In this document: in pieces, positions 52,863 through 61,728 of the stretch
How positions within the stretch are numbered: the first letter of the stretch is position 1
Layout of the letters: each line of letters opens with the position of its first letter
Assembly (NCBI GenBank): GCA_001549895.1
Contig: AP014719.1
Span: 4,464,001-4,528,000 of the forward strand
Reading direction: 5' to 3'
Source: Arthrobacter sp. Hiyo8
GTDB taxonomy: Bacteria; Actinomycetota; Actinomycetes; Actinomycetales; Micrococcaceae
Length of the DNA stretch: 64,000 nucleotides
The notes under the pieces: model-generated
The model's input: the letters and a program-made list of their open reading frames with translations, nothing else
Told to the model about the DNA's origin: nothing
The model's database searches: none
Translations under genes and position numbers: made by a program

Positions 52863-53097
52863 GGGGTCACCTGATACGGCGTCCGGGTCCCGGGCGCCTG
52901 CAGGGGACTGCTATCTCTTGTCACGGCTGATTCATCACGCTCCAACGGCTTCCCTCAATTCTCTCACCCTTGAACGGGCCTCCCAAACCGCGCCAGGTGC
53001 AGCTACCCGCGGCCGGGCCTCGCGGCGGCTAAGATCGATGCAGGAAATCACCCACTTTCAAGCGGCACAGTCCTGCCGCGGAACTCTGGAGAGCAGC

Positions 53098-53822
53098 ATG
53101 TCTGAAGCAGTATCAACCGCCGCAGCGTCCTCATTACGGGCGGAAACCGCGGCATCGGCCTGGCTATCGCAGAGGCATTCCTCGCCAACGGCGACAAGGT
53201 CGCCGTGACCTACCGCAGCGAAACCCCCCTTCCCGAGGGCATCCTTGGCGTCAAGGCCGATGTGACGGACGAGGCCTCCCTCGACGCAGCGTTCAAGGAA
53301 GTCGAGGCCGCCCATGGACCCGTGGAGGTTTTGGTAGCCAACGCCGGGATCACCAAGGACACTCTCCTTTTGCGCATGAGCGAGGACGACTTCACGTCCG
53401 TCATCGACACCAACCTCACGGGCGCCTTCCGGGTGATCAAGCGTGCCTCCAAAGGCATGATCCGCCTGCGCAAGGGCCGGGTTGTGCTGATCTCTTCCGT
53501 GTCGGGTCTCTACGGCGCACCGGGACAGATCAATTACTCGGCCTCGAAGGCGGGCATGGTGGGCATCGCCCGTTCCCTCACCCGCGAACTTGGTAGCAGG
53601 GGCATCACGGCGAACGTGGTGGCACCGGGGTTCATCAACACGGACATGACCGCCGAGCTTCCCGAAGACACCCAGAAGGCCTACTTGGCGAGTGTTCCGG
53701 CCGGCCGCTTTGCCGAAGCCTCCGAGGTGGCCAACGTGGTCCGCTGGATTGCCAGTGACGAAGCCGCATACATTTCCGGTGCCGTCATCCCCGTGGACGG
53801 CGGCCTGGGCATGGGCCACTAG
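53098..53822 (+). CDS. 3-oxoacyl-ACP reductase, FabG-like (one frameshift)
   Basis: Classical short-chain dehydrogenase of about 242 residues. The cofactor loop is VLITGGNRGIGLAIAEAF, NANAG-type LVANAGITKD, the catalytic serine in LISSVSGLYG and YxxxK in YSASK, followed by ANVVAPGFINTDMT. It probably reduces 3-oxoacyl-ACP with NADPH in fatty-acid synthesis. In mycobacteria a similar FabG precedes inhA. The frame changes once near 53130. A second SDR follows after 88 bases. Confidence 0.88.
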
Positions 53823-53862
53823 ATCACCAATCCCGCTGGCATGATTGACTCGGAATTAATAG

Positions 53863-53898
53863 AAGTTGGATGTTTTCAACAAGTTGGACGTTTTGAAT
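53863..53898. repeat. 18-base tandem repeat upstream of the second SDR gene
   Basis: AAGTTGGATGTTTTCAAC (53863-53880) and AAGTTGGACGTTTTGAAT (53881-53898) are adjacent and differ at three positions. They are unusually AT-rich for this genome and end 12 bases before the SDR ATG. Either tandem operator half-sites or a short duplication. Confidence 0.55.
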
Positions 53899-53910
53899 AA
53901 AGGAGCACGA

Positions 53911-54660
53911 ATGGGACTGCTGGACAACAAGACGGCAATCGTCACCGGTTCTTCGCGCGGCATCGGCGCTGAAGTAGCCAAGATCCTGGCTGGCGAGGGC
54001 GCTGCCGTCGTCGTCAACTACCGCCAGAAGGCCCCCCGGGCCAACAAGGTAGTCGGCGAGATCCAGGCGGCCGGCGGCCGTGCCGTAGCCGTTGGCGCGG
54101 ACCTGACCACGCAGGAAGGCGTCCAGGCGCTGGCCAGCGCCGCCATGGAGGAATTCGGTTCGCTGAACGTCCTCGTGCTCAACGCTTCCGGCGGCATGGA
54201 GTCCGGCATGGAAGAGGACTACGCCCTCAAGCTGAACCGCGACGCCCAGATCAACATGCTCAACGCCGCAGTTCCGCTGATGCCGGAAGGTTCCCGCGTG
54301 GTGTTCGTCACGAGCCACCAGGCGCACTTCGTCGAGACCGTTCCCACGATGCCCGAGTACGAGCCCGTTGCCCGGAGCAAGCGCGCCGGCGAAGACGCAT
54401 TGCGTGAACTTCTGCCGAACCTTAGCGACAAGGGCATCTCCCTCGTGGTGGTTTCCGGCGACATGATCGAGGGCACCGTGACGGCCACCCTGCTGGACCG
54501 CTCGAACCCTGGCGCCATCGAGGCCCGCCGGGCCGAGGCCGGCAAGCTGTACTCGGTGGAGGAGTTCGCAGCCGAGGTGGCGAAGATGGCCACGGCCGAC
54601 GTCGAGAGCGGCCACACCGAGTACGTCGGCGGCGCCGACTACTTCGGCAAGAGCGCCTGA
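53911..54660 (+). CDS. Short-chain dehydrogenase/reductase with displaced active-site Tyr
   Basis: Intact 249-residue SDR. The NAD(P) loop is VTGSSRGIG (11-19); NASGG (91-95) stands where NNAG is usual; the catalytic serine may be S135 in FVTSHQ. The YxxxK motif is not canonical: K157 is present, but position 153 is Val and the nearest Tyr is Y150 (YEPVARSK). ATG with AAAGGAGC upstream. Location after a FabG-like gene suggests fatty-acid or other acyl chemistry, but the substrate is unknown. Confidence 0.85.
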   Translation: MGLLDNKTAIVTGSSRGIGAEVAKILAGEGAAVVVNYRQKAPRANKVVGEIQAAGGRAVAVGADLTTQEGVQALASAAMEEFGSLNVLVLNASGGMESGMEEDYALKLNRDAQINMLNAAVPLMPEGSRVVFVTSHQAHFVETVPTMPEYEPVARSKRAGEDALRELLPNLSDKGISLVVVSGDMIEGTVTATLLDRSNPGAIEARRAEAGKLYSVEEFAAEVAKMATADVESGHTEYVGGADYFGKSA

Positions 54661-54679
54661 TCACCTCTTAGCGCATCAA

Positions 54680-54724
54680 GAAGCGGCCCGGGACTGTCTG
54701 AATGACACTGTCCCGGGCCGCTTC
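54680..54724. terminator. Bidirectional terminator between SDR and serB
   Basis: GAAGCGGCCCGGGAC (54680-54694) and GTCCCGGGCCGCTTC (54710-54724) form a perfect 15-base stem with a 15-base loop between convergent genes. Confidence 0.8.
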
Positions 54725-54746
54725 GTCGTTGCGCGTGAATTTCCGC

Positions 54747-55639
54747 CTAAACGCCGGCGATATGCCGGACCGCGTCCAGGTACGGCATGTTGATGGCGGC
54801 ATCGGCTACCGCCCGGACGGCAGGCTTGGCGTTGAACGCCACACCGATGCCCGCAGCGCCCAGCATGTCCAGGTCATTGGCACCGTCGCCCACTGCGATG
54901 GTGTGCTCCAGGTCGATTCCCTCGGCGGCTGCCCACTCTCGAAGGTACTTCTCCTTGGCGGCGCGGTCGATCACGTCGCCAAGGACCTTGCCGTCAGGAA
55001 GCCGTCAACGATTTCAAGTTCATTTGCGATCCAGTAGTCCAGGCCGAGTTCCTCAGCGATGGGCCGAAGGATCTGGTTGAAGCCACCGGATACCACCGCC
55101 ACCGCATGGCCGGCGGCCTTGAACGCGGCCACGAGTTCCGCGGCCCCCTCGCTCAGGCGCACCTCGGCGCGGACGACGTCGACGACGGCGGCCGGCAGGC
55201 CTGCGAGGACCGCCACCCGGGCGTGGAGGCTTTGCGCGAAGTCCAGTTCGCCGCGCATCGCAGCCTCGGTCACGGCCGCTACTTCCTCGCGTTTGCCGGC
55301 GTGCGCGGCAAGCAGTTCGATCACTTCCTGCTGGATCAAGGTGGAGTCCACATCCATGATCAGCAGCTTGCGCGAAGCGTCACGCAGCGCGTCGGCGACA
55401 ATCGCGGTGTCCATGCCCGGTGCGGAGGCCTCGGCGACCCTGCGCCGGAGGCCTGACAAGTCGGTGTCAGTAGCCCCGTCAACGGCCAGGCCCATGGTGT
55501 AGACCCCGAAGCGCTCGTCGCCCGAACGCGACTCCGACGTGAAGGTAGCCCCCGATCCGGACAAGACCTTGCGCAGGTGTTCAAGCTCCGAAAGGGACAA
55601 ATTCACGCCATAGCTGACCGCGGTCAAGTTCGAACTCAT
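54747..55639 (-). CDS. serB: Phosphoserine phosphatase SerB (one frameshift)
   Basis: About 297 residues; last step of serine biosynthesis from phosphoserine. The N-terminal ACT-like domain (about 1-80) is followed by the HAD catalytic motif LLIMDVDSTLIQQEVIE (Asp96 and Asp98). Then VVSGGFNQI, and motif IV with TIAVGDGANDLDML after a frame change near 55000. It is divergent from the ABC ATPase gene and convergent with the SDR. Confidence 0.92.
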
Positions 55640-55763
55640 GGCTGCAATCTTAGCGAGCGGGGAACCGCCGCCCGAACTCGTGTTTCATCCACGTCGTCGC
55701 GCAAACCATGTGACCGAAGTTCCAGTTATCCATCGCCCTATTTTTGTCCTAGTGTCTACTCCT

Positions 55764-56545
55764 ATGAGTGATGTTCTTGAATTGGCTTCCGTCAGCGTTG
55801 TCCGAGGTACCAAGACCCTGCTGGACAAGGTTGACTGGCAGGTCAATGAAGGCGAACGCTGGGTCATCCTCGGTCCCAACGGTGCCGGAAAGACCACTCT
55901 GCTCCAGATCGCCGCAGCCCGGATGCATCCCACCAGCGGGAAGGCCGGGATCCTGGACGAGACGCTAGGCCGGGTGGACGTGTTCGAGCTCCGTCCGCGG
56001 ATCGGCCTTTCCTCGGCGGCCCTGGCTACCCAGATCCCGGAACAGGAAAACGTGTTGAACGTCGTGGTCACCGCAGCCTACGGTGTGACCGGCCGCTGGC
56101 GTGAGGATACGAGCGCGACGACGAGCGCCGGGCCTTCGGCCTTCTCAACGAATGGGCATGGGTCCGCTGCTGAACCGCTCCTTCTCCTCGCTTTCCGAAG
56201 GCGAGCGCAAGCGCGTGCAGATCGCCCGGGCCCTCATGACCGACCCGGAGCTGCTCCTCCTCGACGAGCCGGCCGCCGGCCTGGACCTCGGCGGACGCGA
56301 AGAGCTCGTCCACAAACTCGGTGAACTCGCCCGTGACGAGGACGCCCCGCCATGGTCCTCGTGACGCACCACCTTGAAGAAGTTCCTCCGGGATTCACCC
56401 ACGCCATGCTGCTTCGCGACGGCGGGGTGGTTGCCGCAGGACCCATCGAGGAAGTCCTGACCGCGGAACACCTCAGCAACACCTTCGGCCTGCCCCTGGA
56501 TGTGACCGAAAACTCCGGCCGCTACACGGCCACCGCCGCCGCTAG
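55764..56545 (+). CDS. ABC transporter ATP-binding protein (frameshifted)
   Basis: Stand-alone ATPase of about 260 residues. Walker A is ILGPNGAGKTTLLQ, signature SLSEGERKRVQIA (LSEGE rather than LSGGQ), Walker B LLLLDEPAAGLDLG, and switch histidine LVTHHLEEVP. The C-terminus follows FGLPLDVTENSGRY. The frame changes near 56105, 56350 and 56540. LSEGE and VTHH are typical of a YlmA/ModF-like soluble family. No permease gene adjoins it, since the next gene encodes a TSUP transporter, so its partner is unknown. Confidence 0.83.
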
Positions 56546-56564
56546 GCCGGGGCAGCGAGAAGCA

Positions 56565-57348
56565 GTGGAGATCCTTAGCGGCATCCTGATCTTTTTCGCG
56601 GGTTTGTGGGCCGGAACCATCAACAGCGTTGTCGGCTCCGGCACCCTGGTGACGTTCCCGGTCCTCATCGCCCTGGGCTACGCGCCCGTCACGGCGACCA
56701 TCAGCAACGCCATGGGGCTTGTGGCCGGCAACGTGACAGGGCCTGGGCTACCGACACGAACTCAGGGGCAGGGGCCGGCAACTGCTCAGGCTCTTGCCGG
56801 CGTCGCTGCTTGGCGGCATCACGGGTGCTTGGCTGCTGCTGCACCTTCCGGAAAAGGTCTTCTACTACGCCGCTCCCATCCTGATCGTGGTCGCGCTGCT
56901 CATGGTGCTCTTCCAGCCGAAACTCCAACGGTGGGTCCAGGACCGGGCCGGCAACCCGGAGCACGCCATCCACGACAAGCGGCACACCGTGATCCTGGTG
57001 GTGTTGGTGTACCTCGCGGGGGTCTACGGCGGCTACTTTGTCGCAGCCCAAGGCATCCTGCTCGTTGGCATTCTGGGTGTCTTCATGACCGGCACCATCC
57101 AGAACGCCAACGCGATGAAGAACATCCTGGTGCTGGCCGTCAACGTAGTGGCAGCCTGCTCCTACCTCTTGTTTGCCTTTGGCCGGATCGAATGGCCGGT
57201 GGTGGCAGTCATCGCGGTCAGTTCGTTGATCGGCGGTCTGGTGGGCTCCAAAGTGGGACGGCGTTTGAAGCCCCTCGCGCTGCGCATCGTGATCTTCGCG
57301 CTCGGCATCGTGGCACTCGGCTTCATGATCGCCAACCTGCTGAAATAG
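56565..57348 (+). CDS. TSUP (TauE/SafE) family membrane protein (frameshifted)
   Basis: About 260 residues with seven to eight membrane helices. Family repeats: ILSGILIFFAGLWAGTINSV, GSGTLVTFPVLIALG (first half) and LVYLAGVYGGYFVAAQGILL (second half), ending LGFMIANLLK. TSUP proteins move sulfite, sulfonates or similar anions across the membrane; the substrate here is unknown. GTG start at 56565 after GAGAAGCA. Frame change near 56747. It lies only 19 bases after the ATPase gene and 8 bases before the methyltransferase, so the three may share a transcript. Confidence 0.85.
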
Positions 57349-57356
57349 GAACCCCC

Positions 57357-58172
57357 GTGACTTTTCACTATCTCGAAACGGCAGACGACCCGCGCGTTGC
57401 CGACTACACACAACTGACGGATGTCCACCTCCGCAAGCTCCGCGAGCCCGCGGAGGGCATGTACATCGCAGAGTCGTCACGGGTCCTGCGACGCGCCCTC
57501 GCGGCCGGCACCAACCCCGTTCCTTCTTCCTGGCGGAGAAATGGTTGGAAGACCTCGACGACGTCTTCCAACAGTTCCCGGAGGTCCCGGTCTACATCGG
57601 CAAAGCTTCGCTGCTTGAGGAAATCACTGGATTCCACCTGCACCGCGGTGCCATGGCGGCCATGCATCGCCCGCACCGGTGCCCTCGAGGAACTTCTCGC
57701 CGATTGCGTTCGTGCACGAGGGCGATCAAGGATCGCAGTGCTTGAGGACCTTACCGACCATACAAATGTCGGAGCCGTGTTCAGGTCAGCCGCGGCCATT
57801 GGCGTCGACGCCGTGCTGGTGTCACCTCAGTGTGCCGATCCGTTGTACCGGCGCTCGATCAGGGTCAGCATGGGCACAGTTTTTCAGGTGCCGTGGACAA
57901 GGGTCGACCCGTGGCCAGCTAGCATCGAACAGCTGAAAGAGGCGGGCTACTTCGTGGCAGGCATGTCCCTGGGGGAGGGAGCCATCACTCTGGATGAGCT
58001 GGTGGCCCAGGATCATCAAAACCTGGTGCTGGTTTTCGGAACCGAAGGCGACGGGCTGAAGCCCGAGACAGATCAACTACTTGATGCCCGCGTGACGATT
58101 CCGATGATGAACGGCGTCGACTCGCTGAACGTTGCTGCGTCGTCGGCTGTCGCCTTCTACGCGACGAGGTAA
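57357..58172 (+). CDS. TrmH/SpoU-family RNA 2'-O-methyltransferase (two compensating frameshifts)
   Basis: About 272 residues. An N-terminal substrate-binding domain (FHYLETADDPRVADY, EGMYIAESSRVLRRAL) leads to the SPOUT knot domain with VLEDLTDHTNVGAVFRSAAA, LVLVFGTEGDGLKP and the signature IPMMNGVDSLNVAASSAVAF. It methylates ribose in tRNA or rRNA using SAM. Two frame changes, near 57525 and 57700, cancel out, so the raw frame is open but its middle third is wrong; the correct reading there is EKWLEDLDDVFQQFPEVPVY. Confidence 0.87.
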   Translation: MTFHYLETADDPRVADYTQLTDVHLRKLREPAEGMYIAESSRVLRRALAAGTNPVPSSWRRNGWKTSTTSSNSSRRSRSTSAKLRCLRKSLDSTCTAVPWRPCIARTGALEELLADCVRARGRSRIAVLEDLTDHTNVGAVFRSAAAIGVDAVLVSPQCADPLYRRSIRVSMGTVFQVPWTRVDPWPASIEQLKEAGYFVAGMSLGEGAITLDELVAQDHQNLVLVFGTEGDGLKPETDQLLDARVTIPMMNGVDSLNVAASSAVAFYATR

Positions 58173-58252
58173 CGAATGGCAGGCAGGAAAATCTGAGTCG
58201 GGTCAGGGTGCCCAGACATGCATCTGACCGGGTCATTCGCTTGCTCGAGTCA

Positions 58253-58420
58253 TCACCGCAGGGGATCGTCTTTGCGCCGTGCCGCCTGCTTCAGCTCGGC
58301 GATCCGCAGCCGAAGGAAAACAATGACGAGGGCCAGGGCGTACACCGCCAGTCCGGCCAGCACGAACGTGACGATCGCGTACAGAACCCCAATAACACTG
58401 AAGGCTGGACTTAAATTCAC
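58253..58420 (-). CDS. Small single-span membrane protein, 55 residues
   Basis: A short open frame with GTG start and a fitting ribosome site (GGGGGAA, 58425-58431). It encodes NLSPAFSVIG, then one hydrophobic helix (about residues 11-37, with LAGLAVYALALVIVF), and a basic cytoplasmic tail (RLRIAELKQAARRKDD). Convergent with the methyltransferase gene. Function unknown; resembles small membrane proteins of other actinobacteria only in layout. Confidence 0.6.
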   Translation of the reverse strand: MNLSPAFSVIGVLYAIVTFVLAGLAVYALALVIVFLRLRIAELKQAARRKDDPLR

Positions 58421-58511
58421 TGGTTCCCCCAATAATCGTTAGCCCTAGGCTACGCGGGCGGGGACAGTTATCAGATCAGGTGGACGCCGCCCTCTGGCTT
58501 CACGGCGTCGC

Positions 58512-58538
58512 TGTCACAGATCGGGCGCGGGCGGTGTC
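58512..58538 (+). promoter_or_regulatory. Candidate ECF41-dependent promoter upstream of the AhpD-like gene
   Basis: TGTCACA at 58512-58518 and TGTC at 58535-58538 are 16 bases apart. The first matches the ECF41 -35 motif TGTCACA exactly; the second differs at one base from the -10 motif CGTC. The AhpD-like ATG is 40 bases downstream and the ECF41 gene follows directly, so this would be its own target. Confidence 0.6.
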
Positions 58539-58578
58539 TTCATGTCGTAGGACCCAGAACAGACCCGCAGGAGGAGTC

Positions 58579-59153
58579 ATGACCAGCAGGATCCCGGCCG
58601 CAGAGATCACCGGTTTCTACGGCGCACTCATCAAGAAATTCAGCGCGAAGATGTTTGGCAAAGTCCCGGAATCGTTGGGCGTCATGTGGCACAACCAGCC
58701 GTTCTCAAGGCATCCATGGGCTTCGGACAGAAGCTGCAGAAGTGGAACAGGTGTGACGAGTCGCTGAAGTCCTATGCGCACATGGCCGTGGCCTCACTCA
58801 TCGGTTGTACGTGGTGCCTGGACTACAACTACTTCATGGCCCACAACCACGGCCTCGACCTGGAAAAGGCACAGCAGATCCCGCGCTGGCGTGATTCCGG
58901 GGTCTTCACGCCCCTGGAGCGGGACGTGCTGGAATATGCCGAAGCGATGAGTACGACCCCCGTAACGGTCACTGACGAGCTCGCTGCCCGGCTGCTGGAG
59001 CAGCTCGGCTCACCGGCCCTGGTTGAGCTGACCAGCGTTATCGGCTTTGCCAACCTCACCACCCGCGGCAACGTCGCCCTGGGCATTGAGTCCGAGGGTT
59101 TCGCGGATGCCTGTGGCTTGAAGCCGCTCGCGGCACGAAGCGGCGCGCGGTAG
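58579..59153 (+). CDS. Carboxymuconolactone decarboxylase (AhpD-like) family protein (one frameshift)
   Basis: About 191 residues, all-helical. The redox motif is IGCTWCLDYNYFMAHNHG (CxxC with the trailing His), as in AhpD-type peroxidase partners. TTRGNVALGIESEGF follows near the end. ATG with AGGAGGAG seven bases before. The frame changes near 58700 (HNQP then AVLKASMGFG). It is the classical partner gene of ECF41 sigma factors and is separated from that gene by about ten bases. Confidence 0.88.
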
Positions 59154-59163
59154 CGTGGCGGGC

Positions 59164-60063
59164 ATGAGCAGCTCCGGCGCCGCCGACAGCTTGGACCTTT
59201 TCGTCACTCATCGCAGCCTGCTCTTCACCGTCGCCTACGAAATGCTCGGCTCCGCCGCCGATGCCGAGGACGTGGTGCAGGAGGCCTGGCTGCGGTGGTC
59301 TGACCTGGGCGCCGGAGCCCGCGTGGAGGTGCGTGACCCGCGGGCCTATTTCGTCCGTATCGTCACCCGCCAGGCGCTCAACCGCCTCCGCACGCTGTCA
59401 CGACGGCGGGAGGATTACGTCGGGGAATGGCTGCCCGAGCCCCTGCTCACCGTGCCGGATGTCGCCGAGGACGTGGAACTGGCCGAAAGCGTCTCGATCG
59501 CCATGCTCACGGTTCTCGAATCCCTCACCCCTGTGGAGCGGGCGGTCTTCGTACTACGGGAGGTTTTCGACGTGCCCTACGAGGAGATTGCCGAGGCCGT
59601 GGGCAAGTCAGCGGCCGCCGTGCGCCAGATCGTCAGCCGTGCGCGCTCTCATGTGGCCGCCCGCCGCCCCCGCATGCGCGTGGACCGCAGCGAGCAGCAG
59701 GAAGTCGTCGAACGGTTCCTGGCGGCGGTCACCACCGGGGATGTGCAGGGCTTGATGGATGTGTTGGCGCCGGACGTCGTACTCATCGCCGACGGCGGCG
59801 GCCTCGCGCAGGCGGTTCGGGTGCCGGTGTACGGTGCGAAGAAGGTGACAAATCTGCTGCGGTCCTTCCCAGAGGCCGCGCTCAACCCGAAAATCGCTCT
59901 GCTTTGGCTCAACGGCGGCCTCGGCATCCGGATCGACGACGAAGCAGGCGGTCCGTCGCTCATCAGCCTGGTGGTGGAGGACGGCAGGATCGCGCGGATC
60001 TTCGCCATGCGTAACCCGGACAAGCTGGGCCACTTGGAGGAGGAGACCCAGTTGGTGCGCTAG
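59164..60063 (+). CDS. sigJ: ECF41-type RNA polymerase sigma factor with C-terminal SnoaL-like domain
   Basis: Intact, 299 residues. Region 2 (LDLFVTHRSLLFTVAYEML, EDVVQEAWLRWSDL) and region 4 (LTPVERAVFVLREVFDVPYE, KSAAAVRQIVSRARSH) are followed from about 180 by a SnoaL/NTF2-like extension. The three marks of ECF41 are present: WLPEP (89-93), DGGG (210-213) and NPDKL (284-288). In this group the C-terminal domain replaces an anti-sigma factor, so control is built in. ATG 59164 chosen; GTG 59155 is possible. The symbol is by analogy with actinobacterial SigJ. Confidence 0.92.
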   Translation: MSSSGAADSLDLFVTHRSLLFTVAYEMLGSAADAEDVVQEAWLRWSDLGAGARVEVRDPRAYFVRIVTRQALNRLRTLSRRREDYVGEWLPEPLLTVPDVAEDVELAESVSIAMLTVLESLTPVERAVFVLREVFDVPYEEIAEAVGKSAAAVRQIVSRARSHVAARRPRMRVDRSEQQEVVERFLAAVTTGDVQGLMDVLAPDVVLIADGGGLAQAVRVPVYGAKKVTNLLRSFPEAALNPKIALLWLNGGLGIRIDDEAGGPSLISLVVEDGRIARIFAMRNPDKLGHLEEETQLVR

Positions 60064-60472
60064 CCGCTCCGACCCTCCATTGCGATCTCGGCGCAAGTCG
60101 GCGTGGCCTCGTACAGCTGAAGTGGGATCCACCGCTCCACATGCGGACTTCTGAGACAAAGTGCAGCATGATTCTTTGGCTGGGGTCTGCTGTCTCTTCG
60201 CCAACTCGAGCCCGCGATTCCGACCCGTCGAACACTAGACGGGCGAGCCAAGCAACAGCCGGCGCTCTGCCCCGGTCGGGCACGCCTGCGGCGCGAAGGG
60301 TCTGAGCGTCGTTATCCGGCTCATCCGATAGGTGGACCAGGCAAAACCGAATCGGCGCACAATCTAGTCCCCGAGGATGACGTTTCCGTCGACGCCGCAA
60401 AATAAAGTGAAAGACGGCTATCACCTTTGGCGTTGCTGATTCCAAGTCAATCAGAGGTTAGGGGACAACTTG
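60064..60472. other. Intergenic region without a recognisable gene
   Basis: About 400 bases. Open frames on the minus strand here give no recognisable protein. No strong stem-loop or repeat was seen. Confidence 0.5.
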
Positions 60473-60926
60473 ATGAATGCACTGAAGAAGTTGCCCACGG
60501 GAACCGCGGCAGCGGCAGCTTCCGCGGACTTCTCCATGTCGATCCCGGACGGGTACGTCGCAGAACTCACCAACGACGGCGGCGTGCAGCTCCGCAACCA
60601 GTCCGCCCGCATCGTGATTCATCAGTGCCCCATGGGCACTCGACTCCAACGGCAAGAAGCTCCCGACGTCGTATACCGTCAAGGGGTCAAAAATCACCCA
60701 GCACGTCAACACCAACGGTGCTGCCTATCCAATCGTCGCGGATCCCTCGATCCAGTGGATTCCATACCCGGTCGTCGCCATGTACGGCTGGGAGGCTGAC
60801 ACCATCAGCAACATCGGAAACGTCTGGCAGTCCAGCTCAGGGCTTCTCCTGTGGGGTTGCTACGGATTCAGGATTTGGAATCCTGGAGCCGGGGCCATAC
60901 CCATGCCAGCCCGCGACTGCGCATAA
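60473..60926 (+). CDS. Hypothetical protein, C-terminal part of an actinobacterial secreted-protein type (one frameshift)
   Basis: About 151 residues. IPDGYVAELTNDGGVQLRNQ is followed, after a frame change near 60625, by APWALDSNGKKLPTSYTVKG, then QHVNTNGAAYPIVADPS and WYxxx-like segments with several Trp, ending PMPARDCA. The middle resembles the leader-proximal module of many secreted actinobacterial proteins. No signal peptide is visible at the likely ATG (MNALKKLPTG), so the gene may be truncated at its 5' end. Function unknown. Confidence 0.6.
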
Positions 60927-60941
60927 CGCACGAGGAGAAAC

Positions 60942-61178
60942 ATGCTTGTCTTCCGGTACATCTATAGTGCTGTATTCGTCTTCGCAATGTTCTGGGCGAT
61001 CTTTCTCGAAGACCTCCCTGTCTTCGGGCGGCTCGTCTTCCCGCTCTTTGTGCTCATTCCTCTGATACTCAACGAAATACAGATCCAGAAGACGCGGAAG
61101 CTGAAAGCAGAACTCCGCTCACGCGAGGCAGAGTCCCTGCCGAACGACGTCCACCACGACTACAGGGAAGCAAACTAG
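60942..61178 (+). CDS. Small membrane protein, two helices, unknown function
   Basis: Intact, 78 residues. ATG with GAGGAGAAAC upstream. Two hydrophobic helices (IYSAVFVFAMFWAIFL and FGRLVFPLFVLIPLILNEI) and a charged C-terminal coil (KTRKLKAELRSREAES). It begins 15 bases after the preceding gene and is probably co-transcribed with it; no family recognised. Confidence 0.65.
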   Translation: MLVFRYIYSAVFVFAMFWAIFLEDLPVFGRLVFPLFVLIPLILNEIQIQKTRKLKAELRSREAESLPNDVHHDYREAN

Positions 61179-61246
61179 CCAGGACACTTGCAGGCACTCC
61201 TGACAGGCGCGGCCAATGAGGAGACCGCCCCCGCGGCTGACCTCGG

Positions 61247-61276
61247 TTCGTTTGGCCCTGCGGTTTCCGCTATGAT
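61247..61276 (+). promoter_or_regulatory. Possible rpmE2 promoter
   Basis: TTCGTT (61247-61252) and TATGAT (61271-61276) are 18 bases apart. Transcription would start near 61283, giving a 5' untranslated region of about 98 bases before rpmE2. No clear Zur box was found. Confidence 0.4.
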
Positions 61277-61380
61277 TGGTTGTTGGCCCGACCGCTGAAA
61301 TTTGCAAATGGAAGCAACGGACCACCTCCATTCATACCTGGCAACTGGCAAAATCCAGCTGCGTGAACAAAGGTCCCATT

Positions 61381-61638
61381 ATGAAGTCTGATATCCACCC
61401 GAAGTACGAAGCTGTTGTATTCAACGACCTGGCTTCCGGCGTCAAGTTCCTGACCAAGTCCACCGTGTCTTCTTCCAAGACCATCGAGTGGGAAGACGGC
61501 AACACCTACCCGGTCATCGACGTCGAAATCTCCTCGGAGTCCCACCCGTTCTACACGGGCAAGCAGCGCATCATGGACTCTGCAGGCCGCGTCGAGCGCT
61601 TCAACGCTCGCTTCAAGGGCTTCGGCGGCAAGAAGTAA
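61381..61638 (+). CDS. rpmE2: 50S ribosomal protein L31 type B
   Basis: Intact, 85 residues. It starts MKSDIHPKYEAVVFND, has the type B insertion (SSSKTIEWEDGNTYPVIDVE) and SHPFYTGKQRIMDSAGRVERF. No CxxC, so this is the zinc-free paralogue that can replace the zinc-binding L31 when zinc is scarce. ATG with AAAGG upstream. A terminator follows. Confidence 0.96.
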   Translation: MKSDIHPKYEAVVFNDLASGVKFLTKSTVSSSKTIEWEDGNTYPVIDVEISSESHPFYTGKQRIMDSAGRVERFNARFKGFGGKK

Positions 61639-61663
61639 TCAACTTCACCTCCAAGCTTCTGTG

Positions 61664-61704
61664 AAAGCCCGCACCCGCCGTATCTTCGGTGGCTGCGGGC
61701 TTTT
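61664..61704 (+). terminator. Intrinsic terminator after rpmE2
   Basis: AAAGCCCGCA (61664-61673) and TGCGGGCTTT (61694-61703) form a perfect 10-base stem, and TTTT (61701-61704) closes it. Confidence 0.85.
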
Positions 61705-61728
61705 GCGTTTTCCGGCAGGATGGAAGCC

